Under the pieces are notes generated by a model. That model worked only from the letters and a program-made list of their open reading frames with translations. It was not told where the DNA came from and did not search any database. From assembly GCA_023418915.1 (NCBI GenBank), contig JAEZYU010000101.1, forward strand, positions 1 to 26,208: DNA of 26,208 nucleotides, given 5' to 3'. The translations under genes were made by a program, and so were the position numbers. This DNA comes from Bacillota bacterium (lineage in GTDB: Bacteria > Bacillota > Clostridia > Acetivibrionales > DTU013). The stretch's first letter is position 1, and each line of letters opens with the position of its first letter. Positions 1-8,027 of the stretch are shown in pieces.

Positions 1-60
1 TATAGCGAGGAAAAGGATGGTTCGTATAACGAGGCGAAGGATGGTTCGTATAACGAGGTG
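1..60. repeat. Tandem 24-bp repeat at the left edge
   Basis: Two near-identical 24-bp units lie at 13-36 and 37-60 (AAGGATGGTTCG followed by TATAACGAGGYG), with a partial related unit at 1-12. The same unit occurs once at 25837-25860, where it joins two copies of the larger array repeat. The ATAACGAGG part is also the end motif of the dispersed intergenic repeats elsewhere in the window. The array probably continues upstream of the window. Confidence 0.85.
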
Positions 61-305
61 TCAATAAGCGAACTGGACAAAAATTCAAGTATAGGACGAA
101 TTTTTCAAAATAAAGGTGAATTTCTTGGGAATAAACGAGTAAAACACCGGATTATGTTTACCAAAACGTCCTATACCCGCATTTTTGTCCATTGCAAGCA
201 GTTTATATTGCCAGACTACAATAACACTGCCTGATGTCCATTGCAAACAGCTTATATTGCCAGACTACAATAACACTGCTGATGTAAGACAAACGATCCA
301 ATAAA
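61..305. repeat. Array repeat copy R1, with long inverted repeat and internal duplication
   Basis: This copy matches R2 (25605-25835) and R3 (25861-26089) over most of its length. It contains a 25-bp inverted repeat with arms at 74-98 and 167-191 (22 of 25 positions pair), which would fold into a long stem-loop. A 49-bp stretch beginning GTCCATTGCAA at 187 is duplicated in tandem from 236. The copy loses similarity after the motif GATGTAAGACAAA near 293, so it lacks the AT-rich tail of R2 and R3. No transposase gene is visible inside it. Confidence 0.85.
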
Positions 306-325
306 AAGGTGTGGTGGGAAAACAA

Positions 326-537
326 ATGGCAGAACATATAATTAAAACGACTTCATCTGATCAGATTGATAAATATCACTTTACAGGTTAGGAAGGATGT
401 CCGGGAAGCGGAGTCACAGACGGGGTGGTTATGGTTTTCGTTCCTCATATGTCAGCAGGCGTCACTATTAATGAGAATGCATACCTGATGTAGTATAATG
501 AGAATGCATACCCTGATGTAGTATATAGAACGGAATA
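326..537 (+). pseudogene. yjbQ: YjbQ/UPF0047-family fragment, decayed
   Basis: From ATG 326 the frame reads a typical N-terminus (MAEHIIKTTSSDQIDKYHFT), hits a TAG stop at 389-391, then continues in frame as GSGVTDGVVMVFVP and SAGVTINENAYP. The TDG..VFVPHxxAGVTINEN pattern is the core motif of the YjbQ family (about 135 residues, linked to thiamine-phosphate synthase activity). A 27/28-bp tandem duplication at 470-496 and 497-524 shifts the frame at the conserved NENA-PDV motif, and the C-terminal half is missing. An in-frame stop, a frameshift and truncation together mark it as dead. A purine-rich, RBS-like stretch at 308-320 precedes the start. Identification rests on motif recall. Confidence 0.75.
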
Positions 538-623
538 GACAAACGGGGTTCGAATATACAAACTACAAGGTGAATGAGAAATTTGCCCACGTTTACTTGA
601 CACAAACAGTGATGTGTTTAATA

Positions 624-652
624 TTGACAAAAGCCTGGTAATCTGGTAGCAT
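624..652 (+). promoter_or_regulatory. Probable sigma-A promoter of the T-box unit
   Basis: TTGACA (624-629) is followed after 17 bp by TAGCAT (647-652), placing transcription start near 659, just before the T-box leader. A second TTGACA at 597-602 has a poorer -10 (AATATT at 620-625). Confidence 0.6.
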
Positions 653-659
653 ACTAAAA

Positions 660-985
660 AACGGATAAATGCATTGACAGGGAAAACATGCCGTCCGCTG
701 TGCCAAAGAGAGCTGTTGGCCGCTGCGAAACAGCGCACGGGGCGGATCGTGGACTCACCCTTGAGCAGTCAGCTGAAAGCCGTGCAGAGCTATGAAAGCC
801 GTAAGGCTGTAGTGGTGTTGGCACAGCGAGTAGGTGCGAACGGGCTTCCCGCCGTTACAACGGGAAAGCATTCATCATTTTGATCGATGCTTGAAAGAGG
901 GTATATTTATACCAAATAGAGTGGTACCGCGGAAGTTTAAGCTTTCGTCTCTGGCAGAAATGTTATGAGACGGAGGCTTTTTATT
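660..985 (+). ncRNA. T-box leader, predicted tRNA-Leu (specifier CUC)
   Basis: The T-box core TGGTACCGCG is at 922-931. Stem I features are visible: AGAGAG near 707-712, then GCTGTT/AACAGC enclosing a GGCCGCTGCGA loop (about 712-734). The specifier region GTGGA-CTC-ACCC-TTGAGC puts CTC (Leu) at 754-756, resembling known leucine T-boxes. The TGGT of the T-box would pair with an ACCA tRNA end, i.e. discriminator A. That fits tRNA-Leu and argues against the overlapping GAC (Asp) or TCA (Ser) readings. The leader ends in an intrinsic terminator at 940-985. It should raise expression of the downstream gene when uncharged tRNA-Leu accumulates. Confidence 0.88.
940..985 (+). terminator. T-box regulated terminator
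   Basis: The left arm AGCTTTCGTCTC (940-951) pairs, with G-U pairs, to GAGACGGAGGCT (967-978). A T-rich run (TTTTTATTTT) follows. Its left side lies just downstream of the T-box core, as expected for the alternative to the antiterminator. Confidence 0.85.
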
Positions 986-1007
986 TTGTTATTTAGGAGG
1001 AATTCAG

Positions 1008-3539
1008 ATGAAGATTGCATTTTCCACGTTAGGCTGCCCCGATTTTGACTGGCCCGACATTTATTCCATGGCAAAGGATATCGGATTTGACGGTATCGAG
1101 ATCAGAGGACTGGGAAAGGACATATTTGCCGTCCGAGCTCAGCCCTTCACAAAAGCTGAGCTGCCCAATACTATAAAAAAGCTTTCGGAGCTGCGTATTG
1201 AGATCCCATGTCTGTCTTCCGGCTGCTGCTTGAAATTTTCTGAGGATGATGATAAAAACTATAATGAAATAGTACAGTACATTGACTTGGCGAACCAGCT
1301 CAAGACACCATATATACGCATACTTGCAGATCTGGAACCACAGGCTGAGGATGAAGTAGATGATGACAAAATCCTTGCAGCACTCAGGCGCATTATCCCT
1401 GTCGCTGAAGAAAAGGGAGTCACTCTCCTTATTGAAACAAATGGTGTTTATACCGACACGAAGCGACTGTGTGAACTGCTGAATAACGCTGCGAGCGATG
1501 CTGTGGGAGCGCTTTGGGATGTGCACCATCCATATCGGTTTGCAGGTGAGTCGGCAGGCGCAACAGTGCAGAATCTTGGTGCCTATATAAAATATGTGCA
1601 TGTAAAAGACTCTGTTATTGAAAACGGAAAGGTTTCATACAGGATGATGGGAGAGGGAGACCTGCCGATAGATGAATTCATGCAGGCGCTGAGTTCCATC
1701 AACTATGAGGGATATGTATCGCTGGAATGGGTAAAAAGGTGGGCGATGGATCTCGGTGATGCAGGTGTCGTTTTCCCTCATTTTGTAAACTACATGAGCG
1801 CCTACCTCGAAAAAGGTACGCAAAAGGGTCGTCTGTTCTACAATAATGCAAAAACAGGACAATACGTGTGGGAGAAGGATAGCCTCATTGATCTGACGTT
1901 CCCACAGGTGCTTGACCGTATCGTGGATGAATTCCCGGATCAGTATGCCTTTCGCTATACTACGATGGACTATACCAGGACTTATTCCGAGTTCCGCAAC
2001 GATGTGGATACATTTGCGCGCACGCTCATCGCACTTGGTGTCAAACCCGGCGACCATGTAGCAATATGGGCTACAAATGTACCGCAGTGGTTTATTACAT
2101 TCTGGGCGGCCACAAAAATCGGAGCGGTTCTCGTGACTGTAAATACCGCATATAAGGTCTATGAAGCCGAATATCTGCTGCGCCAGTCCGACACCCACAC
2201 TCTTGTCATGATCGACGGCTATAAGGATTCCAACTACATTGAGATAATAAAAGAGCTGTGTCCGGAGCTTGAAGTTGCGCAGGCAGGTAAACCGCTTCAT
2301 ATAAAGAAGTTTCCCTTCCTCCGCAATATCATAACAGTTGATTCAAAGCAAAATGGCTGCCTTGCTTGGGACGAAGCCATTGCGATGGCTGACAGGGTGC
2401 CTGTAGAGGAAGTATATCGCCGTGCGTTTTCCATAAACAAGAATGATGTCTGCAATATGCAGTATACTTCCGGGACTACAGGCTTCCCCAAAGGTGTTAT
2501 GCTCACTCACTACAATGTGGTGAACAACGGAAAGTGTATAGGAGACTGCATGGATCTTTCCACTGCAGACAGGATGATGATACATGTGCCGATGTTCCAT
2601 TGCTTCGGGATGGTACTGGCAATGACCGCTTCAATGACACATGGTGTAACGATGTCGCCGATCCCGTATTTCTCTCCAAGACAGTCCCTTGAATGTATAA
2701 ACAGGGAAAGGATAACGGCTTTCCATGGAGTTCCGACCATGTTTATTGCAATGATGGAGCATGAGGACTTCAAAAATACAGACTTTTCATATATGAGAAC
2801 AGGTATAATGGCCGGCAGCCCTTGTCCCATAAAGGTTATGCAGGATGTTGTGGATAAGATGAACATGAAGGAGATAACTATCGTTTTCGGACAGACAGAA
2901 TCCTCTCCGGGCTGTACTCAGAGCCGTGTGGACGACTCTATCGAGCTTCGAGTTAAAACTGTGGGCCGAGCGCTGCCCGGCGTTGAGTGCAGGATCGTGG
3001 ACCCGGAGACAAATGCAGAACTTCCTCCCAATACAGACGGCGAGTTTGTCGCCCGCGGTTATAATATAATGAAGGGATACTACAAGATGCCGGAGGCAAC
3101 GGCGACAGCTATTGATAAGGACGGATGGCTGCATACGGGAGATCTGGCAAGGGTGGATGAGAACGGCTATTATAAGATCACCGGGCGTATCAAGGACATG
3201 ATCATCCGAGGCGGTGAGAATATTTATCCGAAGGAGATCGAGGACTTTATATATACACATCCCAATGTTAAGGATGTCCAGGTCATAGGAGTCCCTGACA
3301 AGCAGTATGGTGAAGAAATAATGGCCTGTGTGATCCTGAAGGACGGGATAACCATGACCTCCGAAGAGCTCAAGGATTATTGCCGTTCTCACATGGCAAA
3401 GCATAAAACACCGCGTTATGTGGAATTCGTCAGTGAATTCCCTATGAATGCCGCCGGCAAGATACTCAAGTACAAGATGCGGGAATGGGCTGTTGAAAGG
3501 CTCAGCCTTCAGGCGGACAGCAGGATCGAGACTGCCTGA
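1008..3539 (+). CDS. Fused sugar-phosphate isomerase-like TIM barrel / AMP-forming acyl-CoA synthetase
   Basis: This 843-residue protein has two domains. Residues 1 to about 270 resemble the xylose-isomerase-like/AP-endonuclease-2 TIM barrel (IolE/IolI type), with candidate metal ligands E143 (LLIETNG), D171 and H173 (WDVHHP), H198 (YVHVKD) and E240 (SLEW). Residues about 285-835 form a complete ANL acyl-CoA synthetase: P-loop YTSGTTGFPKG (486-496), TGD (710-712), hinge GRIKDMIIRGGENIYP (726-741) and catalytic lysine K818 (NAAGK). The acyl half should activate a carboxylic acid with ATP and CoA; the substrate is unknown. The start has an excellent RBS (TTAGGAGG, 991-998). Control is by the leucine T-box upstream and a terminator downstream, so the gene is monocistronic. 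The link to leucine suggests a branched-chain acid substrate, but that is inference. Confidence 0.9.
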   Translation: MKIAFSTLGCPDFDWPDIYSMAKDIGFDGIEIRGLGKDIFAVRAQPFTKAELPNTIKKLSELRIEIPCLSSGCCLKFSEDDDKNYNEIVQYIDLANQLKTPYIRILADLEPQAEDEVDDDKILAALRRIIPVAEEKGVTLLIETNGVYTDTKRLCELLNNAASDAVGALWDVHHPYRFAGESAGATVQNLGAYIKYVHVKDSVIENGKVSYRMMGEGDLPIDEFMQALSSINYEGYVSLEWVKRWAMDLGDAGVVFPHFVNYMSAYLEKGTQKGRLFYNNAKTGQYVWEKDSLIDLTFPQVLDRIVDEFPDQYAFRYTTMDYTRTYSEFRNDVDTFARTLIALGVKPGDHVAIWATNVPQWFITFWAATKIGAVLVTVNTAYKVYEAEYLLRQSDTHTLVMIDGYKDSNYIEIIKELCPELEVAQAGKPLHIKKFPFLRNIITVDSKQNGCLAWDEAIAMADRVPVEEVYRRAFSINKNDVCNMQYTSGTTGFPKGVMLTHYNVVNNGKCIGDCMDLSTADRMMIHVPMFHCFGMVLAMTASMTHGVTMSPIPYFSPRQSLECINRERITAFHGVPTMFIAMMEHEDFKNTDFSYMRTGIMAGSPCPIKVMQDVVDKMNMKEITIVFGQTESSPGCTQSRVDDSIELRVKTVGRALPGVECRIVDPETNAELPPNTDGEFVARGYNIMKGYYKMPEATATAIDKDGWLHTGDLARVDENGYYKITGRIKDMIIRGGENIYPKEIEDFIYTHPNVKDVQVIGVPDKQYGEEIMACVILKDGITMTSEELKDYCRSHMAKHKTPRYVEFVSEFPMNAAGKILKYKMREWAVERLSLQADSRIETA

Positions 3540-3580
3540 TCCGCACAACCAAAAAGGCATATGGAGTCATGGTATGTAAA

Positions 3581-3633
3581 AATGCGCACCCCTTTTGGAA
3601 GCGTTAGACATAAAAAGGGGTGTGCATTGTTTT
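3581..3633 (+). terminator. Intrinsic terminator after the fused acyl-CoA synthetase
   Basis: AATGCGCACCCCTTTT (3581-3596) pairs with AAAAAGGGGTGTGCATT (3612-3628), with a T-rich end (GTTTTATT). The stem is long and closes the T-box transcription unit. Confidence 0.88.
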
Positions 3634-3732
3634 ATTCCACAGTAACTATCGACAGGGGTGGAATCTAGCCTTCAAATGAGTCCAGCAGAAATTTGCTATG
3701 CAGGTTTTTGCATGTAAGAACATTTAGTACGC

Positions 3733-3761
3733 TTGATTGTATGCAAAAATTGCTATAGAAT
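3733..3761 (+). promoter_or_regulatory. Promoter of the AraC-family gene
   Basis: TTGATT (3733-3738), a 17-bp spacer and TAGAAT (3756-3761) make a good sigma-A promoter. It overlaps the upstream TTG that a longest-frame reading would use as a start, which supports the ATG at 3796 instead. Confidence 0.6.
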
Positions 3762-3795
3762 AGATATATCATTGGTATCAAAGAAGGATGATGCA

Positions 3796-4650
3796 ATGAA
3801 GCCAGTTGAACAAAAATTTACAAGCCGTCAATATATGATCAGCAAGGATTTTGAATTCTACCACTACAAGGATGAGGGTCCCGTAGAGGTGGAATACCAT
3901 AACCATCTTTTTTATGAGGTTTTCATATTCCTTTCGGGAGACGTGACTTCCATAATCGAAGGGAAGTCGTACAGAATAAGGCCCGGCGATATAGTACTGA
4001 TAAATAACAGGGAACTCCATAAAACTGTTGTCGAACCGGGAAAGACATACGAACGATATGTCCTATGGATCGATCCAGATTATATAATGACTCTGGGGGA
4101 GGATGAGGATCTGACCATGTGTTTTGAGCGTTCCGCCGTAAACAACTACAATATACTCAGACCCAGAGCGGAATTTTACATAATGATAAAAAATATAGTA
4201 ACAGGCCTTGAAAATGCTGTTTTCAATGACAGCTTCGGCAGCAGGATACTGCAGAAAACTTATCTTGCGGAGCTTTTGGTTTACCTCAACCGTGCATATC
4301 TGGACAGCCATGACGAAGATATTGAACTGGACGTTGTATACAACGATAAAGTGAGCAATGTCATCAAGTATATCAATGAAAATCTACAGGAGGAGCTGTC
4401 GCTTGAATCACTGGCAGTTAAATTCTATGTAAGCAAATATCATCTGCTAAGAGAGTTTAAAAAGCATACGGGTTATACCATACATCAGTATATACATAAA
4501 AAGAGGCTTATCATGGCAAGAATGCTTCTGAAAGATGGGCTGAAGGTGACAGAGGTCTGCCTTAAATGTGGTTTTGGAGATTATTCGAATTTCATACGGT
4601 CATTTAGAAAGGAATTTGGAAATTCTCCCAGACACTATAGAAATAATTGA
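3796..4650 (+). CDS. AraC-family transcriptional regulator with N-terminal cupin
   Basis: This 284-residue protein has an N-terminal cupin sensor (about residues 25-95, with YHNHLFYEVFIFLSG and RPGDIVLIN...ELH) and a C-terminal pair of helix-turn-helix motifs (about 185-282, including LSLESLAVKFYVSKYHLLREF and the signature around CLKCGFGDYSNFIRSFRKEFG). The ending PRHYR is typical of the family. The start at ATG 3796 was chosen because GAAGGA lies just upstream (3783-3788) and because the longer frame begins inside the promoter. It sits between the acyl-CoA synthetase gene and the Ca2+-ATPase gene, both separately transcribed, so its target is unknown. Cupin-type AraC proteins usually sense a small molecule such as a sugar. 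Confidence 0.9.
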   Translation: MKPVEQKFTSRQYMISKDFEFYHYKDEGPVEVEYHNHLFYEVFIFLSGDVTSIIEGKSYRIRPGDIVLINNRELHKTVVEPGKTYERYVLWIDPDYIMTLGEDEDLTMCFERSAVNNYNILRPRAEFYIMIKNIVTGLENAVFNDSFGSRILQKTYLAELLVYLNRAYLDSHDEDIELDVVYNDKVSNVIKYINENLQEELSLESLAVKFYVSKYHLLREFKKHTGYTIHQYIHKKRLIMARMLLKDGLKVTEVCLKCGFGDYSNFIRSFRKEFGNSPRHYRNN

Positions 4651-4655
4651 TGTTG

Positions 4656-4680
4656 CAGCAAGTTTGATAGCTGTTTTTTT
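4656..4680 (+). terminator. Weak terminator after the AraC-family gene
   Basis: A short CAGC/GCTG stem (4656-4659 and 4670-4673) is followed by seven or more T residues. The stem is only 4-5 bp. Confidence 0.4.
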
Positions 4681-4740
4681 GATTTTTGTGAAACATTGCC
4701 GGATTTCTATGCGTATTGTTAGAGAAAATAAAATAAAGTG

Positions 4741-4926
4741 TTATAACGAGGCGATTGATATCCCCCACTTCATTACGTATTTTCAGCCATTCAGGCTGAA
4801 AAACGCTTAGTGGCGTTTACCAATTTGCATTTCAGTCGGCGACTATATCTCCAGCCTCGTTGAAACGCGCAGAGGTAAGAAAAATTTTTTGCAATCGAAA
4901 ATTTTTCTTTGAACGATGCGTTATAA
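4741..4926. repeat. Dispersed intergenic element E1 (MITE-like)
   Basis: The element starts TTATAACGAGGC (4741-4752) and ends GATGCGTTATAA (4915-4926), giving inverted ends TTATAACG. Internally, AACGAGGC (4745-4752) is inverted as GCCTCGTT (4854-4861), and two small hairpins lie at 4782-4800 (TTCAGCC/GGCTGAA) and 4801-4818 (AAACGC/GCGTTT). The AT-rich tail GTAAGAAAAATTTTTT...TTTGAAC is shared with E2, E3 and the array repeats. It fills most of the 335-bp gap between the AraC and Ca2+-ATPase genes. Its right end contains TATAAT (4922-4927), which might serve as a -10 for the ATPase gene. No coding content is seen. Confidence 0.7.
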
Positions 4927-4985
4927 TAATATAACTGGAATATAACTCCAAGAGCATTCGACTAAGCAGACGCAGAAGGGAATGG

Positions 4986-7583
4986 ATGATGAAGCATTAC
5001 CTTGAAGAGAAACAAACAGTATTGGATTTATTGAAGACGGACAGGAACGGACTGAGCATGGATGAGGCGGCAGCAAGGCTTAAAGAACGCGGGATGAACA
5101 AGCTTGCCGAAAGCAGAAAGAAAACTGTAGTACAGAGATTTTTTGAGCAAATGAAGGATCCTATGGTTATCGTGTTGATAGCCGCGGCCATAATTTCGGG
5201 AATTGCTGCTGAAATCGCTGATGCTGTCATAATACTGATGGTGGTCGTACTCAATTCCGTACTTGGAGTCGTACAGGAAGGTAAAGCTGAGAAGGCGATT
5301 GAAGCGCTCGCCAGGATGTCATCACCTTATTGCAGGGTAAGAAGAAATGGTCATGTGATTCAGGTCAAGTCAGAGGAGGTCGTGCCTGGAGACGTCATAC
5401 TACTGGAAGCCGGTGATGCGGTCCCTGCGGATATGAGGCTTATTGAGGCATCAAGCCTTAAGATAGAGGAAGCATCGCTTACAGGGGAGTCGGTACCGAC
5501 AGAGAAGAACAGTGATGCTGCAGCAACGAGGGACCAGGATATACCACTGGGTGACAGACACAACATGGCATACATGGGCACGAATGTAGTGTATGGCCGC
5601 GGCGAGGGCGTGGTGGTGGAAACAGGCATGTCTACTGAAATGGGCAAAATCGCCGATATCATTTCCAGGACCGATGAGGAAAAAACACCGCTGCAAAAGA
5701 CACTGGCCGGGCTCAGCAGGATATTGAGCATATGTGTGCTCGGTATAAGTGTATTCATATTCGTTTTCAGCGTAATGCGCAACGGAGGGTTTTCCGGAGG
5801 ACAGGTGCTGGATATGTTCCTTCTGGCCATCAGCCTCGCAGTTGCCGCCATACCGGAGGGTCTGGTAGCCGTCGTGACTGTTGTGTTGTCCATAGGTGTA
5901 ACAAAGATGTCAAGGCGCAGCGCAATTATAAGAAAGCTTACAGCAGTCGAAACACTGGGCTGTACCCAGATTATCTGCTCCGACAAGACAGGGACGCTGA
6001 CACAGAACAAAATGACTGTGGTGGATGCGTTCGGTGATACCGGCAGGCTGGCAGTTTCGATGGCGCTTTGCAGTGATGCGGAATTATCGGAGGATAAGAG
6101 CGATGTAATCGGGGAACCGACTGAATGCGCGCTGGTCCGCTATGCATATGAGCTCGGTTATGACAAGACAGCATTAGACGCCGCCGCTCCCAGGGCCGCA
6201 GAAGCTCCTTTTGATTCTATGAGGAAAATGATGTCAACGGTTCACAGGGATACAGCGGGCAGGTATGTGCAGTATACAAAAGGCGCACCGGATGAGCTGT
6301 TAAGAAAATGCGGCCATATGCTGTCGGGCAGCGATGTGGTGCCTCTGACTGATGAATTGAGGGAAATGATACTCGGGGAAAACAGAAAAATGGCTGAGAA
6401 GGCACTTAGAGTACTGGGCTCGGCAATGAAAGAAATGGATGCTCTTCCTGATGAGATCTCACCGGATATACTGGAAAAAGATCTTACATTCATTGGATTG
6501 GCAGGCATGATCGATCCCGTGCGACCCGAAGTAAAGGCTGCCATTGAAAAATGCCGTGCCGCAGGCATAAAACCTGTAATGATAACAGGCGATCATCGTG
6601 ATACGGCAGTTGCCATTGCAAAGGATCTTGGCATCATCACTGATGAAAGACAGGCTCTCACTGGTACGGGCCTGGACAAGATACCGGATGAGGAGTTTGA
6701 CAGGAATGTCGGAAATTATGCAGTTTATGCACGTGTTCAGCCGGAGCACAAGGTGCGTATCGTAAGCGCATGGAAAAAGAACGGAATGATCACTGCCATG
6801 ACCGGAGATGGAGTAAATGATGCACCTGCGCTTAAAACAGCCGATATTGGCGTCGGCATGGGAATAACCGGAACTGATGTGTCAAAGAACGTTTCGGATA
6901 TGGTACTTGCAGATGATAACTTTGCAACGATCGTCCATGCAGTTGAGGAAGGACGCCGTATTTATGACAATATAAGAAAGGCAATACAATTTCTGCTTTC
7001 TGCCAACTTCAGCGAAGTTGCAGCACTGTTTACGGCTACATTATTGAATTTCAGGCTTTTCACTCCGATACACATATTGTGGATCAATTTGGTGACAGAT
7101 ACATTTCCGGCTATTGCTCTTGGCATGGAGGATGCGGAGCCCGATATAATGGAAAGGCCGCCTCGCAGAGCCGATGAAGGCGTACTTGCGGGAGGAATGG
7201 CTGCGGGAGTGATCTATCAGGGACTGGCAGTCGCTGTGTTGACGCTTGCTTCCTTCTATATAGGATATCGTCAGTCACATGTGACGGGAATGACCATGGC
7301 GTTCCTGACTCTATCGCTTTGCGAGGTTTTCCATTCGATTAATATGAGGTCCCAGCTGAAATCGATCTTCAGACTCAAAACGCATAACAGGTATCTGATA
7401 GGAGCAATGATCCTGTCTGTGGTACTTACACTTGCTGTCATATATATACCCGGTTTGAATACCATATTCAACCTGATCGCCCTCTCGCCTGCCAACCTGG
7501 CTGCGGGCACAGGGCTTGCACTTTTGATTATTCCTGTTGTTGAACTGGTCAAGCTGGCAGCTTACTTGATAAAAAAAAGATAA
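4986..7583 (+). CDS. P-type Ca2+-transporting ATPase (type II)
   Basis: This full-length 865-residue pump has an N-terminal cation-ATPase domain, the actuator motif TGES (166-169), the phosphorylated aspartate in CSDKTGTLT (D333), KGAPD (432-436) and TGDGVNDAP (606-614). The Ca2+-site motif VAAIPEGL (286-293) is in M4, N674/E677 (SANFSE) in M5 and N701/D705 (NLVTD) in M6. The position matching SERCA E908 in M8 appears to be Met, next to Arg, in CEVFHSINMRS. The pump thus probably keeps only Ca2+ site II and moves one ion per ATP, as known for Listeria LMCA1 and plasma-membrane pumps; this comes from an alignment by eye. GAAGGGA precedes the ATG. The next gene follows after 22 bp, probably co-transcribed. 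Confidence 0.93.
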   Translation: MMKHYLEEKQTVLDLLKTDRNGLSMDEAAARLKERGMNKLAESRKKTVVQRFFEQMKDPMVIVLIAAAIISGIAAEIADAVIILMVVVLNSVLGVVQEGKAEKAIEALARMSSPYCRVRRNGHVIQVKSEEVVPGDVILLEAGDAVPADMRLIEASSLKIEEASLTGESVPTEKNSDAAATRDQDIPLGDRHNMAYMGTNVVYGRGEGVVVETGMSTEMGKIADIISRTDEEKTPLQKTLAGLSRILSICVLGISVFIFVFSVMRNGGFSGGQVLDMFLLAISLAVAAIPEGLVAVVTVVLSIGVTKMSRRSAIIRKLTAVETLGCTQIICSDKTGTLTQNKMTVVDAFGDTGRLAVSMALCSDAELSEDKSDVIGEPTECALVRYAYELGYDKTALDAAAPRAAEAPFDSMRKMMSTVHRDTAGRYVQYTKGAPDELLRKCGHMLSGSDVVPLTDELREMILGENRKMAEKALRVLGSAMKEMDALPDEISPDILEKDLTFIGLAGMIDPVRPEVKAAIEKCRAAGIKPVMITGDHRDTAVAIAKDLGIITDERQALTGTGLDKIPDEEFDRNVGNYAVYARVQPEHKVRIVSAWKKNGMITAMTGDGVNDAPALKTADIGVGMGITGTDVSKNVSDMVLADDNFATIVHAVEEGRRIYDNIRKAIQFLLSANFSEVAALFTATLLNFRLFTPIHILWINLVTDTFPAIALGMEDAEPDIMERPPRRADEGVLAGGMAAGVIYQGLAVAVLTLASFYIGYRQSHVTGMTMAFLTLSLCEVFHSINMRSQLKSIFRLKTHNRYLIGAMILSVVLTLAVIYIPGLNTIFNLIALSPANLAAGTGLALLIIPVVELVKLAAYLIKKR

Positions 7584-7605
7584 GATTCGAATCGAGGAGA
7601 ATGAG

Positions 7606-7998
7606 ATGAATTGGTTTAGAAATTTCATGAAGGGTAGATATGGAGCAGATCAGCTTTCGCTGGCATTGCTCATAATTTCGGTTGTTTTGTCGGTGATAAT
7701 CAGGTTTACAGGTATTCAAGCGCTGACACTGATAGTTTATATACCGCTTGGGTTATGTATATTCAGAATGCTCTCGAAAAACATAAACAGAAGGAGCATG
7801 GAAAACTATAAATATCATATGCTTATAAGCCCGGTCTATGCATGGATCAAAAAAATACAGCGCCGCATATCGGGTTCAAAGACACATAAATTTTTTAAGT
7901 GCCCACATTGCAAGGCGGAGCTTAGGCTGCCAAAGGGGAAAGGCAGGATCGTGATCACCTGCCCTAAATGCAGGCATGAATTCAGTGCAAAAACTTGA
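7606..7998 (+). CDS. Small membrane protein with C-terminal zinc ribbon
   Basis: This 130-residue protein has two predicted membrane segments near the N-terminus (about residues 18-35 and 38-55), then a basic stretch. A C-terminal zinc ribbon follows, with CPHC and CPKC pairs about 20 residues apart (about 99-123), in the style of MJ0042/FYDLN zinc-finger motifs. An RBS (GAGGAGAATGAG) precedes the ATG, 22 bp after the Ca2+-ATPase gene, so the two are probably one operon. I do not recognise a named family. A regulatory or accessory role for the pump is possible but unsupported beyond linkage. Confidence 0.75.
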   Translation: MNWFRNFMKGRYGADQLSLALLIISVVLSVIIRFTGIQALTLIVYIPLGLCIFRMLSKNINRRSMENYKYHMLISPVYAWIKKIQRRISGSKTHKFFKCPHCKAELRLPKGKGRIVITCPKCRHEFSAKT

Positions 7999-8027
7999 CC
8001 ACAATCTAGCGGAGCATACAGAAAAAA

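Noticed and set aside
61..305. CRISPR array
   Set aside because: The units are about 230 bp, contain long inverted repeats and have no short repeat/spacer alternation or cas genes.
674..883. 69-codon open frame on the + strand
   Set aside because: It lies wholly inside the T-box leader and has no good RBS; the RNA structure explains the sequence.
2787..3560. 257-codon open frame on the - strand
   Set aside because: Antisense shadow of the acyl-CoA synthetase C-terminal half; the + strand carries all conserved motifs.
4568..4810. 80-codon + frame after the AraC gene
   Set aside because: Overlaps the AraC 3' end in another frame and runs into the terminator and repeat E1; no RBS.
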